A stretch of DNA of 48,213 bases, from assembly GCA_046540835.1 (NCBI GenBank), contig JBKHEL010000005.1, forward strand, positions 1 through 48,213. The letters are read 5' to 3'. This stretch comes from Coraliomargarita_B sp046540835. GTDB taxonomy: Bacteria > Verrucomicrobiota > Verrucomicrobiia > Opitutales > Coraliomargaritaceae. The position numbers and the translations under genes were made by a program. The notes under the pieces are model-generated. The model ran no database searches, was not told the DNA's origin, and worked only from the letters and a program-made list of their open reading frames with translations. Below are positions 1 to 7,941 of the stretch, piece by piece (position 1 is the first letter of the stretch; each line of letters starts with the position of its first letter).

Positions 1-177
1 GTGATTATCCATGATGCAATAAGTCAGCACCTCCACCCCCGAAAAATCCGCCACCCGCCAGAGCATCTTCCGAAAAACCTCCTTCTCGCGAGGGCCCAAT
101 AGCATCTCGCCCCCCACAATCCGGCTCATCGCATGATAAATCAAAACCCCATCCGAGAATTTAAATCGACGTCGCAT
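1..177 (-). CDS. REP-associated tyrosine transposase (RAYT), 5' part, cut by window edge
   Basis: The minus strand from an ATG at 177 reads 59 codons without a stop to the window edge. The peptide begins MRRRFKFSDG and runs on through YHAMSRIVGG, then FSGVEVLTYCIMDNH. It aligns by eye with the N-terminus of the complete transposase at 45050-46060, with about 34 of 58 residues identical after one gap. The last residue seen is the first His of the HxH (HUH) metal-binding motif that the other copy shows as NHFHIL. The family (Y1/IS200-like, RAYT) makes single-strand nicks with an HUH fold and a catalytic Tyr and is usually a domesticated single-copy gene tied to REP palindromes. The catalytic C-terminal part lies outside the window, so whether this copy is intact is unknown. 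Confidence 0.85.
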   Translation of the reverse strand, partial: MRRRFKFSDGVLIYHAMSRIVGGEMLLGPREKEVFRKMLWRVADFSGVEVLTYCIMDNH

Positions 178-274
178 GTGTCGAGGCAAAATCATTATCA
201 GAAGACTTGTCAACCCCAAAATTTATACACAGGTTATAGTATTTGAGGTTTTGAGGCTTGTGGTTGTGGTGTTT

Positions 275-1747
275 TTAGGAGAAGCGTTTCCAGGCGGAGG
301 GGGCGAAGAGCACGAGGACGGCGTAGAGTTCGAGGCGGCCGAGGATCATCAGGAGGCTGAGAAAGCACTTTGTGATGGGGCGGAGGAAGTGGAAATTTTC
401 GGTGGGGCCGACTGCCTCGAATCCGGGCCCGATATTGAAGAGTGTGGCTTGCACGCAGGAAAAGATACCGAGGAAGCTGAGTTCGGGCTCGAGCGCGGAG
501 ACAAAGAGCATGGAGATGATCTGCAGGGCGGCCATGAGCATGAGGAACAAGCTGACCGTGCTGATTGCCTGTTCGCCGAGAGTTCGGCCGCTCATTCGCA
601 TGGGCAGGGTGACGTTGGGGCGAAAGGCGTGGGTGATGCTGCGCATGGATGCCCGCAGGGCGACGACGATGCGAACGACCTTGACGCCACCGGCGGTGGA
701 TCCGGAACAGCCCCCGATAAACATCAGGATGATGAGCAGCATTTGGGCCGGCGGCAGCCAGGTGTCGAAGTTGGTGGAGCTGTAGCCGGTCGTCGTCATG
801 ATGGAGACCGCCTGGAAGGCGGCAGTGCGCACACTGTCGTGCCCTGGTAGTTCCCCTGTCAGTTCGACGAGGTAGAGGGTGAGCAGTGCAGTGCTCCCGA
901 ACAAAATGCCGAGAAACCAATAGACCTCGTGGTTTTGGCGGAGGATGCCCTGCCGGCCCCGGAGGATACGGATGACGAAGAGGAAGGTGGTCCCGCTGAG
1001 GGTCATGAACAGTATGGCGGTCCACTCGATTACCGGGCTGGCAAACTCTTCGATACTGGAGGGCTCGGTGCTGAAGCCGCCTGTGGCGATCGTGGTCATG
1101 CAGTGGTTGATGGCTTGGAACCAATCCATTCCGCCGAGCCGGTAGGCGAGCATGCACAAGACTGAAAGGGCCAGATAATAGAGCATGAGGGCGAGGGCAC
1201 CTTGTTGAATACGGCCTTGATCAAAGTCGGCGGCGGTGGCTGAGGACTCGTTGGAAAAAAGGATTTTCGCACCGGCACCGAGGGAGCTGAGGATTGCCAC
1301 GAAAAAGACAACGACGCCGAGTCCACCGACCCACTGGCTGAGGGAGCGCCAGAAGAGGAGGCTGCTGGGGAATTCGTAAAAGTTCGCGAAAGCTGTGGCG
1401 CCAGTGGTGGTGAAGCCTGATGCGCTCTCAAAGAGCGCATCGCTCCAGTCGCAGCCTTCAACGGTCAGAATATAGGGGATTGCGCCGACGAGGGTGGCGA
1501 TGATCCAGGAGAGACCGATGGCGCACATGGCCTCTCGGCGGAAGAGTTTGGTCTCGCCCCGGCGGCCGAGGAGGTAGAAGAGTCCGGCGAGCAGCAGAGC
1601 CACCGCGATAGTGGTCGCAAAGGCCTGAAGGGAGCGGTCACCGAAGCTCTCGCCCATCAAGAGGCCGACGCCGAGGCAACTGGCAAAGGCTGCGCTGAGC
1701 GCCAGAAGCACCATGCTGAGCAACTTGTAGATGATCGCAGTGTTCAC
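275..1747 (-). CDS. trkH: TrkH family potassium uptake protein
   Basis: 490-aa inner-membrane K+ channel subunit of the Trk system. The four pore loops of the TrkH/KtrB fold are visible in order: SGFTTTGATAF (about residue 110), TTIATGGFS (about 217), MTTTGYSST (about 317) and a divergent fourth NIGPGF (about 438). The glycine in each loop forms the selectivity filter in this family. Eight or more hydrophobic helices separate the loops, and the length is normal for TrkH. It lies 23 bp behind trkA on the same strand, so the pair is almost certainly one transcript: TrkA gates the channel through NAD/nucleotide binding. Start ATG at 1747 gives the usual short basic N-terminus before helix 1. Confidence 0.95.
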   Translation of the reverse strand: MNTAIIYKLLSMVLLALSAAFASCLGVGLLMGESFGDRSLQAFATTIAVALLLAGLFYLLGRRGETKLFRREAMCAIGLSWIIATLVGAIPYILTVEGCDWSDALFESASGFTTTGATAFANFYEFPSSLLFWRSLSQWVGGLGVVVFFVAILSSLGAGAKILFSNESSATAADFDQGRIQQGALALMLYYLALSVLCMLAYRLGGMDWFQAINHCMTTIATGGFSTEPSSIEEFASPVIEWTAILFMTLSGTTFLFVIRILRGRQGILRQNHEVYWFLGILFGSTALLTLYLVELTGELPGHDSVRTAAFQAVSIMTTTGYSSTNFDTWLPPAQMLLIILMFIGGCSGSTAGGVKVVRIVVALRASMRSITHAFRPNVTLPMRMSGRTLGEQAISTVSLFLMLMAALQIISMLFVSALEPELSFLGIFSCVQATLFNIGPGFEAVGPTENFHFLRPITKCFLSLLMILGRLELYAVLVLFAPSAWKRFS

Positions 1748-1770
1748 GGCGGGGCGGTGTTGGGGGGAGG

Positions 1771-3117
1771 TTAGACGAGTGCTTTCGCAATCTCTTTTTC
1801 CTGGTTTCCGGAGACGATCACGACGACACGGTCACCGGCGAGGATGGTATCTTCGGCGGCTGGAACCTTGGCTTTGAATTTATGCAGGAGTGCGACGAGG
1901 AGGCAGCCTGTCGGGAGTTGAATGTCCTTGATTTTTTTGCCGATGGCGGCGCTGGAGTGGCTGATGCGCAGCTCGAGGATGCGGCCGCCGTCGGGCATTT
2001 GGGCGAGTGTGGAGACTGGCTCGCTGGAAAGATTGCGGCGCATGAACTCTGCGGTGGCCCGGCGCGGTGAGACGACGACTTCGATGTCGAGCCGGGTCCG
2101 GAGCATATCGAGCAGGTCGTCGTAATCGCCCTTGTTGATGAGCAGCTGAACGTGCGCGGCTCCGAGCTTGGAGGCCTGGATGCAGGTCAGGATATTTTCT
2201 TCGTCGTCTTTCGTGCAGGCGACGAAGTAGTCCGCTGCGCCGATTTGTTCCTCTTCCAGAAGGCGGACCGAGGTGGCATCGCCGTGGATCACGTGAATGT
2301 GTGGAAAGCGCTCAGCAAGTTGTTGGCAGCGGGTTTGATCTTTTTCGATAATCCGGATGCGGTATCGTGGATTTTTGAGTAATTGGATCAAATTGATGGC
2401 CGTTTCGCTCCCGCCGAAGAGGACGACGCGGGAAAGGTCGATTTTTTGCTTGGGGTCAAATTTCTCCCGCAGCGTGAAGAGGGCTTCGGGGTGTCCGAAG
2501 AGGGTGACGGTATCGCCTTCACAGAGCATCGTTTCCGCATTGGCGATTTCCGTGGTCTCTGCGCGTTGCACATAGCCGATCCGCACTTGAGCATCGAGCT
2601 TCAGGTCTTTCAGTTTCTTTCCGATCAGGCGGGAGCCTTTGGCGACGAGCTGGCGCTGCACTTCGATTTGGCCCCGTGCAAAGTGCTCCACCTCGACCCG
2701 GCCCGCACTGCGGATTTCCTTGGCCAGTTCGACTGCGCAGATTGCCTCGGGGTTGACGAGAAGGTCGATCCCGAAGTGGAGTTGGTAGTTGATGACGGAG
2801 CTGTCGCTGTAGGTCTCATCGTGGATGCGGGCGACGGTGTTTTTCGCGCCGAGGCCTTTTGCGAGTGAGCAGGAGATGATGTTGGTTCGGTCGTCACTCG
2901 TCATGGCGAGGAAGGCGTCGCAGTCGGCTGCGCCGACCTCGACGAGTTGCCGCGCGGAACTACCGTTGCCCTCAATGATTCGGGCATTCTGTTCTTCGTC
3001 GAGTTGTGCGCATCGCTCGCCGGACTTTTCGATCAGGGTGACATCGTGTCCACCCGCAGACAGGGTGGAGCACAGATTGTGGCCGACTTCGCCGGCACCT
3101 ATGATGATGATCTTCAT
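1771..3117 (-). CDS. trkA: Trk system potassium uptake regulator TrkA
   Basis: 448-aa cytoplasmic peripheral subunit that binds NAD(H) or other nucleotides and controls the TrkH channel. It shows the duplicated RCK architecture: a first Rossmann domain opening with IIIGAGEVGHNLCSTL (about residues 3-18), with an acidic residue after the second strand (VTLIEKSGERC), then a TrkA-C domain (about 130-220). A second Rossmann domain follows (VVLFGGSETAINLIQLL, about 230; a variant GxG pattern, GGSE) and a final TrkA-C domain (about 370-448). Two RCK units in one chain is the E. coli TrkA arrangement, unlike single-unit KtrA. First gene of a trkA-trkH pair. No clear Shine-Dalgarno precedes the ATG at 3117, but no other plausible start lies nearby. 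Confidence 0.95.
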   Translation of the reverse strand: MKIIIIGAGEVGHNLCSTLSAGGHDVTLIEKSGERCAQLDEEQNARIIEGNGSSARQLVEVGAADCDAFLAMTSDDRTNIISCSLAKGLGAKNTVARIHDETYSDSSVINYQLHFGIDLLVNPEAICAVELAKEIRSAGRVEVEHFARGQIEVQRQLVAKGSRLIGKKLKDLKLDAQVRIGYVQRAETTEIANAETMLCEGDTVTLFGHPEALFTLREKFDPKQKIDLSRVVLFGGSETAINLIQLLKNPRYRIRIIEKDQTRCQQLAERFPHIHVIHGDATSVRLLEEEQIGAADYFVACTKDDEENILTCIQASKLGAAHVQLLINKGDYDDLLDMLRTRLDIEVVVSPRRATAEFMRRNLSSEPVSTLAQMPDGGRILELRISHSSAAIGKKIKDIQLPTGCLLVALLHKFKAKVPAAEDTILAGDRVVVIVSGNQEKEIAKALV

Positions 3118-3213
3118 AAAGGAGCTTTTATATTGCGCGGCACGATGACGACCGGGGACCGTTTTTCCAGCGTATAATGAACCGGCAAAAATCCCGTAAA
3201 ATCGGATGTGGGC

Positions 3214-4137
3214 TCAGCGCAGGGCGACTTCGACGCCGAATTCGGCGCTTTCGCCGCCATTGACGGCGTGGAGGCCTTTTTTGTGTTCGGGGCTATTGGG
3301 CGGCCCCATCCAGGGCTCGACGCAGTAGAAGGGGCTTTCCGGCGATTCGGTCCAGGTGACGAAGGCATTCCAGCTGGAGAAGCTGTCGCGATCTTTGAGC
3401 AGACGGATGCCGATGTCTTCTTCGCCGCTTTTTGGGCCGAAGACCGCTTCATGGCCTTTCAGTTTGGTGAAAATGCGCTCGCTGATATCGGGCTGGCCGA
3501 AGTCGCCTTCGTTTCCGGCCGGTTTGACCGGTTCGAGGGAGCCGTCGGGACCAGGGGTGAAGCACTTTTTGGCCGGAATTTTGAAGCGGTAGTCTTTTCG
3601 GCTGAGCCCCTCGTGCCAGGGCAGGGTGAAGTAGAAGTGGTGACCGGCCGACCAGAGGAGGGGTGCCTCGCCGAGATTCACGAGCTTTAGAAAAACTTTA
3701 AAGGACAGCGCATCGAAGACGTAGCGCACGGTGAAGCGGTAGTCGAAGGGGTAGGCCTCGTGCGCGGCGGCGTCGGGTTGCAGTTCGGCCGTAAAGCCAT
3801 CATCGGTGGCATCGAGAAGGATGAAGTCCGCACCTCGGGCGAAGCCGTGCTGTGGCATTGGGCGGACGGTGCCCTGTGGATCTTTCCAGTGGCCCAATTG
3901 CCCTTTATGGTAGGTTCGTGCGGCGAAGGGGAAGAGGATGGGGTTCCCCCCGCGGATTTTGGCAAAATTTTCGGAGTCTGCCTGCTCCGGCCAGTGGATC
4001 ACATCGCGCACGGAGCCATCAGCCATCCGCAGGTTCCAGTTCATCAGTCGCGCGCCCAGTTCCGGCCGTGCAAGGTAGGTGGAGGGCCCGCATTGCCAGC
4101 GGTGTAGCTTGAGGCCCTGATGTTCGACGATTTCCAT
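3214..4137 (-). CDS. aldose 1-epimerase (galactose mutarotase-like) family protein
   Basis: 307-aa soluble protein of the galactose-mutarotase superfamily, which interconverts alpha and beta anomers of aldoses or sugar phosphates. Three family motifs are visible in order: RGGNPILFPFAAR and PQHGFARG near residues 62-100 (first conserved His), GHHFYFTLPW near 168 (second His), and FYCVEPWMGPPNS near 275 (the Glu that acts as base). The spacing is closer to the YeaD/hexose-6-phosphate epimerase-like branch than to classical GalM, but the substrate cannot be read from sequence. It lies behind trkA's 5' side on the same strand with a 96-bp gap and 32 bp after the deacetylase-like gene, so it may be the last gene of the glycan cassette. 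Confidence 0.8.
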   Translation of the reverse strand: MEIVEHQGLKLHRWQCGPSTYLARPELGARLMNWNLRMADGSVRDVIHWPEQADSENFAKIRGGNPILFPFAARTYHKGQLGHWKDPQGTVRPMPQHGFARGADFILLDATDDGFTAELQPDAAAHEAYPFDYRFTVRYVFDALSFKVFLKLVNLGEAPLLWSAGHHFYFTLPWHEGLSRKDYRFKIPAKKCFTPGPDGSLEPVKPAGNEGDFGQPDISERIFTKLKGHEAVFGPKSGEEDIGIRLLKDRDSFSSWNAFVTWTESPESPFYCVEPWMGPPNSPEHKKGLHAVNGGESAEFGVEVALR

Positions 4138-4169
4138 GCGGCTTATTTTAGGCTACTGTGGTCCTTTGC

Positions 4170-4880
4170 TTAAAGCCTGAAATTGTGGTCGAAGGTGTCG
4201 ACTGCTTTGATTTGTTCGGCGAGTTGATCGGCGAGTCGCAGTTCGAGGTCGTGGGGGTGGATGGAGATGCGCAGGGTTCGGTCGCGCCGCGAGGCGGTGC
4301 GCCACTGGACGGTGTTCCACCGGCGGAGGAAGCCTGCGCGGGCGGGGGTGTCGGCCTCGTAGCCGGTGAGCGGCAAGTGCTCAAGATGGACCCGGGCTGG
4401 AGCGTGCGGGTGTGTGCGCTCCAGAAAGAGGATGCCCCGGGTGATTTCGATGTGCCGGTAGGGGGCGGCAGTCAGATCTGTTTTCCGGATGGGGCCGAGG
4501 GCCCAGGCCGGGGGCACATAAAAATCGGGTGCAGGTAGATCGTGCTCGGGAAACCAGTCGCGCGCCCGGTGTAGCAGCGCGAGGATTTGTGCGGAATTCA
4601 GGTCGAGGTGCTCGGCCACGTTGCGGGAGATGAGGGCGGCGTGGAGGCGGTGCGTGAGGCGGCGGGGCCGCGTCCGGTGGAACCAGCCGTGGGCGGCGAG
4701 CGGGTGGCCCATTTCTGCCAGCTCCCGCAGCCGGTTAATCTGTGCGGGATCCCAGGGCAAGCCCGGCACGACCAGCAGGGTGACCGGGGGAACCCCATGC
4801 TGCTGCAGCCAGTCAAGAATCCGTTCCACGCGCGGGAGCGTGTGGGGCATCAGGTCATGGATGGAGACGAAGGCGCGCAT
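4170..4880 (-). CDS. DUF2334 / polysaccharide deacetylase-like protein
   Basis: 236 aa from the ATG at 4880, beginning MRAFVSIHDLMPHTLPRVER. The N-terminal S-I-H-D strand, the hydrophobic strand LLVVPGLPW (about 35) and GHPLAAHGWFHR (about 60) match the DUF2334 branch of the NodB/polysaccharide deacetylase superfamily. There the Asp and the HxxxH-like residues hold a metal that removes acyl groups from sugars. FYVPPAW (about 120) and ISIHPHD near the C-terminus complete the barrel. A longer frame starts at 4994, but its extra 38 residues are only the translation of a short-repeat tract (4890-4926), so I rejected it. It follows the GT4 gene on the same strand, consistent with trimming of a glycan made by the cassette. 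Confidence 0.7.
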   Translation of the reverse strand: MRAFVSIHDLMPHTLPRVERILDWLQQHGVPPVTLLVVPGLPWDPAQINRLRELAEMGHPLAAHGWFHRTRPRRLTHRLHAALISRNVAEHLDLNSAQILALLHRARDWFPEHDLPAPDFYVPPAWALGPIRKTDLTAAPYRHIEITRGILFLERTHPHAPARVHLEHLPLTGYEADTPARAGFLRRWNTVQWRTASRRDRTLRISIHPHDLELRLADQLAEQIKAVDTFDHNFRL

Positions 4881-4889
4881 AGGGCGAGG

Positions 4890-4926
4890 ATCGAAGGTCG
4901 AACATTGAACATCGAACGAATTGAAC
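4890..4926 (-). repeat. short tandem 7-mer repeat (GTTCRAT-type)
   Basis: Read on the minus strand the tract is GTTCAAT, tc, GTTCGAT, GTTCAAT, GTTCGAC, CTTCGAT: five near-identical heptamers, four of them contiguous. It lies between the GT4 stop and the DUF2334 start, where it inflates the open frame of the latter. Low-complexity tracts alternating GTTCAAT and GTTCGAT are, from memory, recurrent between genes in Verrucomicrobiota. The function is unknown. Confidence 0.6.
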
Positions 4927-4997
4927 AGGTCGCTGCATTCTTGCCGAGTCCGCAGGTTCGAAAGTTCAGGGCTGGATTCGGAGCTGTCTTCCAAGGT

Positions 4998-6101
4998 TCA
5001 TGAGTGCGCGTATTTTCCGAGCACGTCGACCCATTGGTCGATGGTCTGGCGGTTTAGGGTCTCGGCGGCGCTGCGGGCGGCGGTGGATCTCGCCTGAAGT
5101 TGTTCGGCAGGCAGGTCGATGACTTCCTGGATGGCTTCAACGAGGGGGCGTTGCTGGTCGTAGGCGATGAGGCCGTCCCGGAGGAGGGGCCAGTCGTGGA
5201 TGCCGGCGTTGGCGGAGACCAGGGCCGGGCGTCCGCGGGCCATGGCTTCGAGGGCGACCGAGCCGAATGTTTCGATCTGCGAAGGGAGCAGGAGGAGGCT
5301 GGACGCGTCGATCAGTTCGATCAAATCCTCCCGGGTAAGCCAACCGGTGAAGCTGACGTTGCTCAGTTGTTGGGCGGCCTCCTCCAGCTTTGTGCGCAGG
5401 GGACCATCGCCCCCGATCCGAAACTCAATCTCCGGAAGCAGGGCAGCGGCTTCGATGATGCGGTCGATGTTTTTTTCCTTGGCCAGGCGACCGGCGAAGC
5501 AGATGCGCTTGATGGTTTCAGGAAAGGGCTGTTGCGGTTTTTCCAGGAAGAGGGGTTGCAGGGGGGTGCCCATGACCTCGACGATCCGTGCGCCGAGTTG
5601 TTCGACATCGGCGCGAAGGTTGGAGTTATTGACCAGCACACAGGCGCTGCGTTTGCAGAGGAAACGGTTGGCACCATTGAGGAAGGCGCTGGCAAACTTC
5701 CTTGAGAAAGGGCTCCAGTAAATGCGTGCGAGCTGGGCGAAGTCGGTGTGAAAGGCCGTGATGAAGGTTGCCTGGCTGCGTTTGGCGTGGTAGAGGCCGA
5801 GGAGCCCGAATGGACCCGGGGTGATGCTGACGACGACGTTGGGCCGGAGCTTGCGGTAGGCCCTTGCGATGCGCCGCAGGTTGGGCGCGACGATCCGCTG
5901 GCTGGGATCCCCGGGCATGGGCCAGGACAGAAGCGGATGCCGCTTCATGGGGAGCGGCTGAAAGGCCTCGACGGCTTCCACGCGCTGACCGAGTTGGCCA
6001 AGCAGGTCATGGTAGTAGGCGCCGGTGCCATTGCGCTCCGGCAGGGAGTCGGAGAAGAAGGCAACACGCAGCGGGGCGGGATCTGAGGACGTTTCAGGCA
6101 A
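4998..6101 (-). CDS. GT4 family glycosyltransferase
   Basis: About 367 aa. The GT-B fold is clear: an N-terminal domain opening LRVAFFSDSLPERNGTGAYY with a glycine-containing acceptor loop, and FITAFHTDFAQLARIY (about residue 105). The donor domain starts ICFAGRLAKEKNIDRIIEA and carries IGGDGPL and the E-x7-E signature ETFGSVALE. This pattern is shared with GDP-mannose-dependent mannosyltransferases and SQD2-like enzymes, so a nucleotide-sugar transferase building a lipid-linked glycan is the best description. The start is uncertain. The nearest ATGs (6218, 6182) lie inside the upstream sulfotransferase gene; a TTG at 6101 falls just before the fold and is used here, though without a convincing Shine-Dalgarno. 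It is tightly packed between the sulfotransferase and DUF2334 genes. Confidence 0.85.
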   Translation of the reverse strand: MPETSSDPAPLRVAFFSDSLPERNGTGAYYHDLLGQLGQRVEAVEAFQPLPMKRHPLLSWPMPGDPSQRIVAPNLRRIARAYRKLRPNVVVSITPGPFGLLGLYHAKRSQATFITAFHTDFAQLARIYWSPFSRKFASAFLNGANRFLCKRSACVLVNNSNLRADVEQLGARIVEVMGTPLQPLFLEKPQQPFPETIKRICFAGRLAKEKNIDRIIEAAALLPEIEFRIGGDGPLRTKLEEAAQQLSNVSFTGWLTREDLIELIDASSLLLLPSQIETFGSVALEAMARGRPALVSANAGIHDWPLLRDGLIAYDQQRPLVEAIQEVIDLPAEQLQARSTAARSAAETLNRQTIDQWVDVLGKYAHS

Positions 6102-6129
6102 GGCAAGTGGGGGAGTTGGAGTGGTGAGC

Positions 6130-7302
6130 TCAGGTCGGCGATTGATTGAGGACGCGGTTTTCCGCGCGGAGCATCGCCTCATAGTTGTGCTGCATGCAAT
6201 CCCGGATTTGCTGCGCATCGATTGGCCATTCGTCGGGGCTGTGTTGGTGGGCGCTCGGTGGTGCCGGGTGAAGCTCGGCCAGAGCTTGCCGGAGGCTTGT
6301 GCTGCTTTCGAGGTCCAGTTGCTCCAGAGCGGCCCGGATTGTTTGAGCAGGTGCGGCCTTGAGGTCGGCCTGAGCGATCAGGGCGGCTTGACACGGCGGG
6401 CAGGATGTAACGAATCGGGCCAGCGATTTGTATCCATCCGCATAGATGGCGGAGAAGCAGTCCGCAGTGGCCGATCCGTCCGGGTCGGTGCCGAAGAGGC
6501 GTCGGGCCGGAGCCAGTGCGCTGAGCTGCGAACTGAGGGCGGAGACCGGTTCGCGCAGGCAGATAAGGAACTTCGCCTGTGGGAAGGTGGCTTGGAGCGT
6601 GGGTCCCCAGGTGGAAAAGGCGGCATTTTTCGAAAGCAGTCGCTTGCCCGGGTGGGCGTAGAGGTGCTTCTGGAGGAGACCTTTGTAAAATCGCATCAAT
6701 CGGGCGCGTTCGGCAGCCGGCATCCCGTCCAGGTGCCCGAGTTGACGCAGTTCTGTGGCAAAGGGGAAGGCGAGGAGGAGGATGAAGCAACTTCCGGTGG
6801 GCAGCAGGCCGAGGTAGTCCTCTTCCGCCGCGCGGAGATCGACTGCATGAATGTCGTTGAAGTCGCCCGCCGCGCCTCGCAGCAGCCGGTCGAGGAGATA
6901 CCTGAACGGACCACCGACGGCGCGGTCGGCAGCGGCCAGACCGGCGATGAGCTTACGCTCGGTGATGGAGGGGGCCAGAAGTGCCTCCCAGGTGCTGAAG
7001 CTGGTGAACTGCTCCTGGTCCGCCGCCAGTGTGCGGTGAAGGAAGGTGGTGCCGCTGCGTGGGATGCCGAGGACAAAGACCGGATCATTGACCTGAATTT
7101 TTCGATAGGCTGAGAAGAAGAGCTCATCACAAAAAAAGCCGACCCAGTGGATCAATTGCAGGCAGAGAAAGAGGGGATAGCCCAGCAGGAGAAAAAGCAG
7201 CCGCCGCAGGCCGAGCGGAGCACCCGGATGTCGCCCCGGCCAGAGGGCCAGCAGCCACCATTTGAAATGCCGGTGCAGGCTTTTCGCGAAAAGAGATCCC
7301 AT
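6130..7302 (-). CDS. sulfotransferase family protein (Sulfotransfer_3-like)
   Basis: 390 aa from the ATG at 7302, 7 bp after the gtrA-like stop. A hydrophobic, basic N-terminal stretch (about residues 15-65, with LLFLLLGYPLFLCLQLI) looks like a membrane anchor. It is followed by the PAPS 5'-phosphosulfate loop VFVLGIPRSGTTFLHRTLA (about 76-94). The second, 3'-phosphate-binding region appears as AKFLICLREPVSALSS (about 235). The family moves a sulfuryl group from PAPS to a hydroxyl or amine of a lipid, glycan or small molecule. Its place between a GtrA-like flippase and a GT4 enzyme suggests the acceptor is a membrane-linked saccharide; this is inference. A longer frame to 7386 overlaps the upstream gene and was not used. 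Confidence 0.85.
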   Translation of the reverse strand: MGSLFAKSLHRHFKWWLLALWPGRHPGAPLGLRRLLFLLLGYPLFLCLQLIHWVGFFCDELFFSAYRKIQVNDPVFVLGIPRSGTTFLHRTLAADQEQFTSFSTWEALLAPSITERKLIAGLAAADRAVGGPFRYLLDRLLRGAAGDFNDIHAVDLRAAEEDYLGLLPTGSCFILLLAFPFATELRQLGHLDGMPAAERARLMRFYKGLLQKHLYAHPGKRLLSKNAAFSTWGPTLQATFPQAKFLICLREPVSALSSQLSALAPARRLFGTDPDGSATADCFSAIYADGYKSLARFVTSCPPCQAALIAQADLKAAPAQTIRAALEQLDLESSTSLRQALAELHPAPPSAHQHSPDEWPIDAQQIRDCMQHNYEAMLRAENRVLNQSPT

Positions 7303-7309
7303 CCCCGGA

Positions 7310-7756
7310 TTATCTATCGAAGACCATCTTTTTTGAAAAGAAGAAGTTGCAACACATCCCGACCATGCCGCCGATCCACACGGCAATCAGTGGCAAGGTG
7401 CCCGTTGAGCTGGCTTGCCCGCCGAGCTTTTGCCCGAGGATGAGCACAGCGGTAAAAACCCCGTAGTTGATCCCCCCGCCCACAGCGTGGGCGCTGTAAT
7501 GGCGCAGAAGGGAGTGCCAGAGTGCCCGCCCGGTTTCGAGATGATGAAAGGTGATGTAGCGGTTGAGGATGTAGCCGAGGGTCATCGCCGCGAGGAAGGA
7601 CGGGATGCGGGCCAGGTAAATATTCAGCCCCAAGTGGTTGAGGACGTAGAGGAGGCTGACATCGACAAGCGAGATCGTCACCGCGACCCCGGCGAAGCGC
7701 GCAAACACGCCTCGATCACTTTCCGAGCGGTGGATTCTGCCAATGAGTTTGCGCAT
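7310..7756 (-). CDS. GtrA-like membrane protein
   Basis: 148 aa beginning MRKLIGRIHRSESDRGVFAR, with four hydrophobic segments in the GtrA pattern. The family motif region ARIPSFLAAMTLGYILNRYITF occupies the second segment, and it ends NFFFSKKMVFDR, the typical basic tail after helix 4. GtrA-family proteins are small membrane proteins implicated in translocating polyprenyl-linked sugars or supporting membrane glycosyltransferases. The ATG at 7756 is preferred over the one at 7813 because family members begin a few residues before FARFAGV. It is first of the same-strand run gtrA-sulfotransferase-GT4-DUF2334, with gaps of 7 bp, about 30 bp and about 120 bp, suggesting a single operon. Confidence 0.85.
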   Translation of the reverse strand: MRKLIGRIHRSESDRGVFARFAGVAVTISLVDVSLLYVLNHLGLNIYLARIPSFLAAMTLGYILNRYITFHHLETGRALWHSLLRHYSAHAVGGGINYGVFTAVLILGQKLGGQASSTGTLPLIAVWIGGMVGMCCNFFFSKKMVFDR

Positions 7757-7941
7757 AACTGGTGCTTCAACAACGGAGGCCCGGAGGAAGCTGTGCGATG
7801 CCGCGCAGGTCAAATCCTAAAAGCACAGGCGGAAGCGACCCGGCGGAGCAGTTTCGCCTCGGCGGCGAAGGGGCCGAAGGGCCGAAGGCTGGCGCTAAAA
7901 GGCCGGGCGGTTCGGGGGGTTGTTGAATTGGAGCCACATCG

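Noticed and set aside
178..274. TTGACA at about 214-219 (minus strand) as the -35 of the left RAYT
   Set aside because: No -10 at 16-18 nt; GATAAT lies only 8 nt away, so it is not a credible sigma-70 promoter.
234..1157. Long open frame (307 aa) in another minus-strand frame over trkH
   Set aside because: Arg/Pro/His-rich translation with no domain, fully inside the clear trkH frame; an effect of GC-rich codons.
6025..7113. 362-aa open frame antisense to the sulfotransferase gene
   Set aside because: Gly/Glu/Arg-rich shadow frame; the opposite strand carries clear PAPS-binding motifs.
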